From the NCBI RefSeq assembly GCF_008124835.1, contig NZ_VNHW01000006.1, forward strand, positions 124,001 to 188,000: DNA of 64,000 bases, in the 5' to 3' direction. The notes beneath the pieces are model-generated. The model did no database searches and had not been told where the DNA came from. It worked only from the letters and a program-made list of their open reading frames with translations. Every line of letters begins with the position of its first letter. Position 1 is the first letter of the stretch. Made by a program: the position numbers and the translations under genes. Shown here in pieces: positions 53,658-60,700 of this stretch. Origin of the DNA: Blastococcus xanthinilyticus (GTDB taxonomy: Bacteria > Actinomycetota > Actinomycetes > Mycobacteriales > Geodermatophilaceae).

Positions 53658-54496
53658 AGCTCCCCCACCGGGACGGGTCCCAGGTCGGTGTAGTCGTTGT
53701 TCTCGCCGGCCATCGCCCAGATGAAGGCGTAGGAACCGGTGCCGGCGCCGGCGTGCACCGACCACGGGGGACTGATGACCGCCTCGCCGTCGTCGAGCCA
53801 GACGTGGCGGGTGCGGCCCGGCTCCCCCATCACGTGGAGGACCCGGGCCCCCTCCTGGAGGCCGGTGTAGCAGTAGACCTCGGTACGGCGGTCGTGCAGG
53901 TGCGGGGGCATGGTGTTCCACACCGAGCCGTCGGCGACGACGGTCACCCCGATCTGCAGCTGGCAGGACGGGTGCCCGCCGGGCCCCCAGACGTAGCGGT
54001 ACAGGCCGCGGCGGCTGGCGCCGGCCTGGTCCCCGACCGCCACGGGCTCGACCTCGTGGTGGCGGAAGACGGCCGTCTCGCCGTCGGTGTGGGCGGTGGC
54101 GGACGCCAGGTAGAAGCGGGCGCCCTCGCCGCGGAACCCGACGTCGCGGCCGCGCGGCACGTACATGCCGTCGAGCCGGCCCAGCCGGTGCGCCTGCCCG
54201 TCGACCAGCACCTCGCCGTCGTCGCCGACGTTGATGATGCCGAGCTCGCGGCGGGCGAGGAACGGGCCCTCCCCGAGCACCGGGCTCTCGCCCAGAGGCA
54301 GCACGTCCGTGCCGACCGGGACGGCGCCGGCGACGACCATGCGGTCGTGGTGGGTGTAGGTGCCGCGGACCTCGCCGGGGACGAAGAGGCCGGAGACGAC
54401 GAAGCGCGCGCGCAGCTCCTCCGTCGTCGCGGTCTCGACGGAGCTGGGGGCGGCGGCGTGGCGGATCTCGAGCATCGGCCGGTTCTCGGCGGTCAC
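53654..54496 (-). CDS. kduI: 5-dehydro-4-deoxy-D-glucuronate isomerase
   Basis: A 280-residue cupin-type isomerase that converts 5-keto-4-deoxyuronate, the open form of the unsaturated uronate released by polysaccharide lyases, to 2,5-diketo-3-deoxygluconate. Conserved zinc-ligand segments: NTMPPHLHDRRTEVYCYTGL and SPPWSVHAGAGTGSYAFIWA; the N-terminal part has GTYTHHDRMVVAGAVP and REL(G)IINVG. Start GTG 54496 (GTGA overlap) gives the family length of about 280; ATG 54475 is a shorter alternative. Confidence 0.92.
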   Translation of the reverse strand: MTAENRPMLEIRHAAAPSSVETATTEELRARFVVSGLFVPGEVRGTYTHHDRMVVAGAVPVGTDVLPLGESPVLGEGPFLARRELGIINVGDDGEVLVDGQAHRLGRLDGMYVPRGRDVGFRGEGARFYLASATAHTDGETAVFRHHEVEPVAVGDQAGASRRGLYRYVWGPGGHPSCQLQIGVTVVADGSVWNTMPPHLHDRRTEVYCYTGLQEGARVLHVMGEPGRTRHVWLDDGEAVISPPWSVHAGAGTGSYAFIWAMAGENNDYTDLGPVPVGEL

Positions 54497-55176
54497 GACG
54501 GAACTCCCAGGGTGTGTGGTCGATGGGTGGGGCGGTGCTGGCCGGCGGTCGCGGCAGCGGTTGCGGCCAGCGCCGCGACCGCATCCGCGCCCCCGGAGGC
54601 GTGCGCCGCGTCGAGCTCGCTGCCGATCGCGACGGCGAGGGCGCCGGCGCCCAGCCACTGCGGCACCTGGGCGACGGAGATCCCGCCCGAGGGCAGCAGC
54701 GGCACCTGCGGCATGACCGCGACGACGGACTTCAGGAAGGACAGCCCCAGGGCACCGGCCGGGAAGACCTTCACGACGGGGGCGCCGAGGCGCCGGCCGA
54801 GCGCGATCTCGCTGGGCGTCGCGGCGCCGGGGACGAACGGCACCCCCGCGGCGACCGCGGTGGCGACGACGTCCGGGTCGGTGGCCGGTGAGACCAGGAA
54901 GCGTGCGCCGGCGTCGACCACCGCGTGGACCTGGTCGGGGTCGAGCACGGTCCCCGCGCCGACCAGCACCCCCTCCGGGGCACCGGCGGCGAGGTCCGAG
55001 AGGAGTGCGACGGCGTCGGGGGTCGTCAGGGTGATCTCGATCAGGCCCAGGCCGCCGGCGATGCAGGCGCGGGCGATCTCCCGCGCCGCGTCGGCGTCGT
55101 GGTGGCGGACGACGGCCACCACCCGGTGCCGGCCGAGCGAGGCGACGAACGACCCCGCCGTCATCGCCCCGGTCAT
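54493..55176 (-). CDS. eda: 2-keto-3-deoxy-6-phosphogluconate aldolase
   Basis: A 227-residue class I aldolase that splits KDPG to pyruvate and glyceraldehyde 3-phosphate. Catalytic Glu in GLIEITLTTPDA, Schiff-base Lys in PVVKVFPAGALG, and VGAGTVLDPDQV, FLVSPATDPDVV, LLPSGGISVAQV of the barrel. ATG 55176 overlaps the kinase stop (ATGA). The final step of the uronate route encoded here. Tail longer than E. coli Eda (Ala/His/Pro-rich). Confidence 0.92.
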   Translation of the reverse strand: MTGAMTAGSFVASLGRHRVVAVVRHHDADAAREIARACIAGGLGLIEITLTTPDAVALLSDLAAGAPEGVLVGAGTVLDPDQVHAVVDAGARFLVSPATDPDVVATAVAAGVPFVPGAATPSEIALGRRLGAPVVKVFPAGALGLSFLKSVVAVMPQVPLLPSGGISVAQVPQWLGAGALAVAIGSELDAAHASGGADAVAALAATAAATAGQHRPTHRPHTLGVPS

Positions 55177-56132
55177 CGGGCCACCCCCGGGCGCGGGGAG
55201 GTCTCGGGAGACAGCTCGGCGGCGAGCTCGCTGGCCAGCGGCAGCCCCTCGTAGTCGCCGCAGTGGCCGATCGCCCGGCCGGCGACCCACGCTCCGATGG
55301 CGAGCCGTGTCCGGATGTCGGCTCCGGTCAGCACGCCGTGCAGGTAGCCGACCGCGAAGCCGTCGCCGGCCCCGACCGGGTCCACGACGACCGCCGGAGA
55401 CGGCTCCACCTCGGCGACGAGGTTGCCGTCGACGAACGCGACGGCGCCGCCGCGCGCGCCCTTCACCACGACGGTCGGCGCGCCGAGCCGGCACGCGTAG
55501 TCATGCACCGCGGCTTTCTCCGCGGACCCGGCGCAGACGACGGCGTCGGACCAGCTCAGCAGGATGTGGTCGGCCAGCGGGGCCAGCTCGTTGAACTGCC
55601 CGACCAGCTCCTCCGAGGTGCCCATCTTGTGGCGGAAGTTGGCGTCCAGCGACACCTGGACACCGGCCGCCCGTGCGGCGGTCGCGGCCGTCAGCGCCGC
55701 CTTGCGGGGCCCCTGCCCCAGGGCCAGCGTCACCCCGGTCAGGTGCAGGACCCGGGCCCTGGCGACGAGGTCGAGGTCGACGTCGGACGCATCCAACGCC
55801 GATCCGGCGCTCATGGTCCGGTAGTAGTAGACCGACACGCGGGAGTCCCAGCGCTCCTTGAGCAGCAGCCCCGTGGGGCGGGAGACGTCGCGCTCCAGGC
55901 GGGAGACGTCGACCCCCTCGCCGCGGAGGGTGCGCTCGACCTCGCGGCCGAAGGGATCGTCACCGACCCGCCCCATGAAGGCGGTGCGGTGGCCCAGCCG
56001 GGAGAGGCCGATCACCGTGTTGCTCTCGGCGCCCCCGACGGACTTCGTCAGCGTGCGGGCCGACTCGATGCGACCTCCGCCGCTGTCGAGGCCGATCAGG
56101 GCCTCGCCCAGCGTCGCCACGTCCAGGTCCAC
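55173..56132 (-). CDS. kdgK: 2-keto-3-deoxygluconate kinase, PfkB family
   Basis: A 319-residue PfkB/ribokinase-type kinase phosphorylating KDG to KDPG. GTG 56132 lies 8 nt after GAGGG. N-terminal Gly pair in VGGAESNTVIGLSRLG, substrate loop VYYYRTMSAGSAL, and the catalytic signature VVDPVGAGDGFAVGYLHG with the base Asp. The substrate follows from the neighbours eda, kduI and kduD. First gene of the operon, divergent from iclR, with an operator-like dyad 38 bp upstream. Confidence 0.9.
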   Translation of the reverse strand: MDLDVATLGEALIGLDSGGGRIESARTLTKSVGGAESNTVIGLSRLGHRTAFMGRVGDDPFGREVERTLRGEGVDVSRLERDVSRPTGLLLKERWDSRVSVYYYRTMSAGSALDASDVDLDLVARARVLHLTGVTLALGQGPRKAALTAATAARAAGVQVSLDANFRHKMGTSEELVGQFNELAPLADHILLSWSDAVVCAGSAEKAAVHDYACRLGAPTVVVKGARGGAVAFVDGNLVAEVEPSPAVVVDPVGAGDGFAVGYLHGVLTGADIRTRLAIGAWVAGRAIGHCGDYEGLPLASELAAELSPETSPRPGVAR

Positions 56133-56169
56133 CGCGTCATCCCTCGCTCGTCGACATCACCACCACTGC

Positions 56170-56187
56170 TGTTCACGTATGCGAACA
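56170..56187. promoter_or_regulatory. IclR-type operator between kdgK and the regulator gene
   Basis: TGTTCACGTATGCGAACA: arms TGTTC/GAACA are exact, and the 7-bp arms differ at one base. It lies in the 140-bp divergent region of kdgK and iclR. A near copy occurs upstream of ALDH (48002-48019), which links the two transcription units. Confidence 0.65.
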
Positions 56188-56272
56188 GCGTCCGCAACAG
56201 TGACCGAGGCCACTCAATCAACGCGTCGAACGGTTGTCAAGGATGTGAACGCGATCTGCTAACCTGGACGGC

Positions 56273-57088
56273 ATGGTGGCTCAGCTCGGCATGGCCGGAG
56301 GAGCGGATAAGACCACGGATCACCCGACGGACGACGTCGGTGCGACCGGCGACGAGTTCCGGCCGGTGAAGTCCGCGGCCCGGGTGCTCGAGGTCCTGGA
56401 GGCCCTCGCCACGGACGGTCCCCTCACGCTGCGAGACCTCGCGGCTCATCTGCAGGTCCCCAAGAGCAGCATGCATGCGCTGCTGCGGACGATGCAGTGG
56501 CGCGGCTGGCTGGAGACCGACGTCACCGGGACCCTGTACGGCCTCGGAGTCCGCTCACTGCTCGCCGGCTCCGCCTACGTCGACAGCGACGCCGTCGTCC
56601 GCCAGACCGCCCCGGTGCTCGACCAGCTGGCCCAGCAGACCGGGGAGACGGTGCACCTCGGTCGCATCGAGGGGGGCGACGTCGTGTATCTCGCCAAGCG
56701 GGAGTCGACGCACCCGCTCCGGCTCTTCTCCTCCGTCGGACGGCGCCTGCCGGCCCATTCCGTGGCCCTCGGCAAGGCGCTGCTCGCCGAGATGGCACCC
56801 GAGGCGGCGCTCGCCTGCCTGCCGCCCCAGCTCGATGCGATGACGCCGAAGACGATCACCGACCGTGCGCGGCTGCTCGAGGACCTCGATCGGATCCGGC
56901 GCACGGGTTACGCGATCGACGACGAGGAATCCGCCTCGGACCTGCGCTGCTTCGGGGTCGCCCTGCGACAGCGTGCGGGCACGCGCGATGCGATCAGCAT
57001 CTCCGTGCCGGTCGTCCGCCTGGACGAGGCACGCGAGCAGGAGATCGTCTCGCTGCTCCTGCAGGCCCGGGCCACGTTCAGCCACTGA
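56273..57088 (+). CDS. IclR-family transcriptional regulator (KdgR-like)
   Basis: A 271-residue IclR regulator. Winged helix at about residues 33-95 (SAARVLEVLEALATDGPLTL, HLQVPKSSMHALLRTMQWRG), then the effector domain (ETVHLGRIEGGDVVYLAKRE, LPAHSVALGKALLAEMAPE, YAIDDEESASDLRCFGVALR). A promoter with TTGTCA at 56234 and TAACCT at 56260 would give a very short leader. It is divergent from the uronate operon, so it most likely controls it in response to KDG or a related keto-acid, as KdgR does elsewhere (inference). Confidence 0.9.
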   Translation: MVAQLGMAGGADKTTDHPTDDVGATGDEFRPVKSAARVLEVLEALATDGPLTLRDLAAHLQVPKSSMHALLRTMQWRGWLETDVTGTLYGLGVRSLLAGSAYVDSDAVVRQTAPVLDQLAQQTGETVHLGRIEGGDVVYLAKRESTHPLRLFSSVGRRLPAHSVALGKALLAEMAPEAALACLPPQLDAMTPKTITDRARLLEDLDRIRRTGYAIDDEESASDLRCFGVALRQRAGTRDAISISVPVVRLDEAREQEIVSLLLQARATFSH

Positions 57089-57117
57089 CCACCTGCTCGC
57101 CTCAGAAGGGGACTGCC

Positions 57118-57345
57118 ATGCCCAACATCACCGTCGAACTCCTCCGCGGCCGGACCGTGGACCAGCGCCGCGCCTTCGCCCAGGCCGTCGCGGACAGCGC
57201 TGTGGAGATCCTCGGCGCCCGCCGCCAGGACGTCCGCATGGTGTTCACCGAGATCACGCCCGACATCGTCGCCAACGGCGGGGTCCTCGCCTCCGAGGAC
57301 GACAGCCGCGCCGCGGTGGTCGCAGCCCTCGGTGACGAGGTCTGA
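57118..57345 (+). CDS. 4-oxalocrotonate tautomerase-like enzyme
   Basis: A 75-residue tautomerase. ATG 57118 is followed by Pro2, which becomes the catalytic N-terminal proline (PNITVELLRGRTVDQRRAFA), and Arg residues of the active site lie in ARRQDVRMVFTE. AAGGGG precedes by 6 nt. It lies 29 bp after the IclR gene, so it is co-transcribed. Members interconvert keto and enol forms of short diacids; a role on a keto-uronate intermediate is possible but not shown. Confidence 0.85.
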   Translation: MPNITVELLRGRTVDQRRAFAQAVADSAVEILGARRQDVRMVFTEITPDIVANGGVLASEDDSRAAVVAALGDEV

Positions 57346-57364
57346 ACACACTTCTCCGAGCTCC

Positions 57365-57399
57365 CGAAGCCGGCCGGGCCCTGGGCCCGGCCGGCTTCG
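57365..57399. terminator. 17-bp perfect hairpin after the tautomerase
   Basis: CGAAGCCGGCCGGGCCC (57365-57381) and its exact complement (57383-57399), one base apart, so several inner pairs must open to form a loop. It lies 20 bp after the tautomerase stop. Confidence 0.85.
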
Positions 57400-57727
57400 T
57401 GCCGTGATGGCCCAGCACCGGGCGGACGGTGAGGCGCGGCGACGCCTACCGAGCCGGGGCACCGGCCGGCGAGCAGGCTGACGAGGGGTTCGCCCCCCGA
57501 CCTACCGGGTGTGGCGGCCCCACCGGGACCCGGCCGCGGCACCGTGACGAGGCGACATCGCCGAGCAGCGTCGGCGCCCTGCCGCGGGCGCGGCAGGGCG
57601 CCGACGTACCGCCCCAGGGTCTCGACCGCGCAGTCTGGAGGATCCGCAGGCCGCGCGGTGGAGGGACTTGAGGACGGACACCACGGGGCCCGGAGGCTGT
57701 CCTCCGGACCCCGTGGGTGCTCTGGGC
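57400..57727. other. Gene-free spacer with two further hairpins
   Basis: A 328-bp convergent spacer with no supported gene. A perfect 17-bp repeat with loop GGGC lies at 57569-57585 and 57590-57606. A 16-bp repeat with one mismatch (57681-57696 with 57701-57716, core CCACGGGG) lies 11 bp after the oxidase stop and is its likely terminator. Including the hairpin at 57365, three strong stems separate the two transcripts. Confidence 0.75.
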
Positions 57728-60700
57728 CTAGCCGAGCTTGTAGCTGACCGTCTGCCGCACCGAGGCGGCCAGATCGCTACCCCGGTAGACCACGGTCATC
57801 GTCCCGGAGTTCTTGGTCCGCTTCGGCAGCGTCAGGACCACCGAACCGTCCCGCAGAGTTCCGGTGACCGTCGTGCCACCCGTGGCCGTGACGTCGACCT
57901 CCCCGGTGAGCGGGATGTCGTCGGAGGCCGTGAGGGACACCGTGACGGTCGCGTTCTTCCCGTCCTTCACCGGCGCCCCCACCGTCATGGTCGGGGTGAC
58001 CTTCTCCACCTCGACCGACAGGTACGTCACCGAGGGGGCGTGGGCCTCGTCGCCCACGTAACGCACGCTCAGCAGGTGCGATCCCGGGAGCAGTGACTTC
58101 GCCGGCAGCGTGACCGTGGCCTGTCCCGCCGACAGGGTCGCCGTCCCGACGACCGTCGTCCCCTCCCGCACCGCGACCACACCTTCGGCCGTCCCCGGGG
58201 TCACGGTCGCGACGACCGTGCCCGGCTGGCCGTAGGTGAACGTCTCGGCCGTCGCAACGGTCTGCGTGACCGCCGGCGGCGCAGCCCGCTCGACGGTGAG
58301 CGTCACCCGGACCGGCTCGGACTTCGCGCTGCCGTCGGTCACGGCGTACGTGAAGAGGTCCTTGCCGCTGAACCCGGCGTCGGGGGTGTAGGTGAACGAC
58401 CCGTCCGCCCCCACCGTCACGGTTCCGTTGACCGGCTGGGTGACGTCGGTAGCCGTCAGTGCGTCGCCGTCGGCATCGGTGTCGTTGGCGAGCACCCCGG
58501 GCGCCGGGACGGTCAGGGCCATACCCTCCTCGGTGGTGTAGGCGTCGGAGACGCCGACCGGGGCGGTGTTCGGGCTGTCCGGCGGCTGGTAGAGCTCCTG
58601 GACCTGCTCGGCCGTGAGCTCGTAGCCGTACATCCGGAAGTCGTCGACCAGGCCGTCCAGGTGCGGGTCGCCCCAGCTGGTGTTCCCGATGAAGTTGGCC
58701 GTGGTGCCGCCGGCCCCGATGTCACCGATGTCGATGGTGAAGTCGGTGCGCGTGCCCTGGAGCTCGCCGTCGAAGTAGATCTTCCCGGTCGAGCCCCGCT
58801 GGGTGAACACCACGTGCGTCCACTCGTTCAGGGGCAGGTCGTTGCCCGCGCCGAGCGCGAGCCGCTCCTGGGCCGGCACGCCGGCCTTCTTGAACGTGGC
58901 GGCGAAGCCGGTGGCCCCGTTCGCCTGCGTGGAGGACTGCAGCAGGAAGAACTTGTCGGTGCTGCTGCCGATCTGCACGTGCGGCACCCAGTTGGGCAGC
59001 GCGTCCGGCCTGATCCACAACGACACGGTGAACTCCGTGTCCATGCCTGCCGAGATGTTGTCCGGCAGGTCGACGAAGTGCGGGGTTCCCGAGGCGCCAC
59101 CGGGCAGCGACACCGCGGGCCCGAACCGACCGTCCGGGGTCCAGGTCGTGTCGCCGGAGAGCACCGCCGGACCGATCGACGGATCGGTGCCGGAGTTGCC
59201 GGCCTGGGTGCCCGCGCCCTCGTCGAAGGTGTAGTGAACGGGGACCCCCTCGCCCACCGGCGGACGCTCCACGGTGTGGGTCACCGATGCCGTGGAGTTG
59301 CGCCAGCCTTCTGCGGCGAGGTACCGGACCTCGATCTGGTGGTCACCCGGGGACAACGCGACCTCGGGGAACGAGACGGCTCCGGCGGTCACCACAGCGG
59401 CGTCGCCCTTGCGCGCCCCGTCGATCCACAGCTCGGCACGGCCCTCGGCCGGCTGGCCGTCGGCGCCCTGCACCTCGGCCGACACCGTCAGCGGCTCACC
59501 GAACGGTGAGGGCGACGCCGGGGCGACCGAGACCGTCGTGGTCGTCCGCAGCGCCGAGCCCTCGGCGTGCAGTGCGGCCACGTCGGTCGCGGAGAGCGTG
59601 GACCGGTAGAGCCGGACCTCGTCCATGAGGCCGTTCAGCGCGGCATCCGGGTACCCGTTCCGACCGAGCCAGTTGTCGGCGGTCGCGCCGAGGTCGGCCA
59701 TGTCGATGGTCAGGTCGTCGCGGCTGGCGATCGCGGCACCGTTGAGGTACAGCGTGCCGGTCGTGCCGCTCCGCGTGAAGGCGACATGGTTCCACTGGCC
59801 CAGGACCAGGTCGGTGGCCGGGCCGGCGTGGACCCGCTCCTGCAGATCGGCTCCGGGTGCCTTGAAGGTGGCCGCCAACCCCGTCGGGCCGTCGGCCTGG
59901 GTGCCGGTCTGGATCTGGAAGAAGCCGTCGGTCCCGTTGCCGATGTGGAACAGGCCGGTCCAGTTCGTGCGCGGCTCGTCGGGACGGACCCAGAACGACG
60001 TGGAGAAGTCCGCCGCACCCCGGAGCAGGTCGTCCGGCAGGTCCACCGCGTTGGCGCGGTCGCCGCCCGGCAGGTCGACGGCCGTGCCGTAGACGCCCTC
60101 CTCGGACCACGCCGTGCCGCCGGTGAGGGTCGCCGAGCCGACGGACGCGTCGCCGCCGGTGTTGGCCGCCGTGGTGCCGGCACCCTCCTCGAACGAGTAC
60201 TGCACGGGCACGTCACCGGTGCCGGGGTCGGCACTGATGATCACGAGGTCGTCGACGACCATGCCGGCACCGGTACCGGGCCCGGCGAGGGTGAGCGTCT
60301 CCGACCGGGCCGACGCCGTGAAGGTCCCGACGTAGGTCCCGAAGGTGACCGCCCGGCCGCTCTGCGACGGGTTGCCCGCCGCGGTCGCGGTGATGGTGGC
60401 GTCCAGGGACCCGATGGCGACCCGCGCCGTCGCGTCACCGCTCTCGGCCGCTGCCCGGCTGTCGCGGGCGTAGCGCAGCGAGAGCCGGTACTCACGGCCG
60501 ACGTCGAGACCGGAGATCCGGCGCTCGATGGTGCCGGCCGGGCCCAGGGCCAGGTGGTAGCCGACGTGGCCCAGGCCGCCGTTGCTCGGGGCCGTGGCAC
60601 GCACCAGCTGCACCGGGCTGACGATCCCCCACGGGGACATCCGGCCGTTGCCCGGCGCGACGTCCACCACGGTCGGCGGGGTGGCGCTCCGCCACTCGGC

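Noticed and set aside
57569..57606. Hairpin considered as a small-RNA gene
   Set aside because: A perfect 17-bp stem alone in a convergent spacer is better explained as a terminator or a decayed repeat; no promoter was visible next to it.
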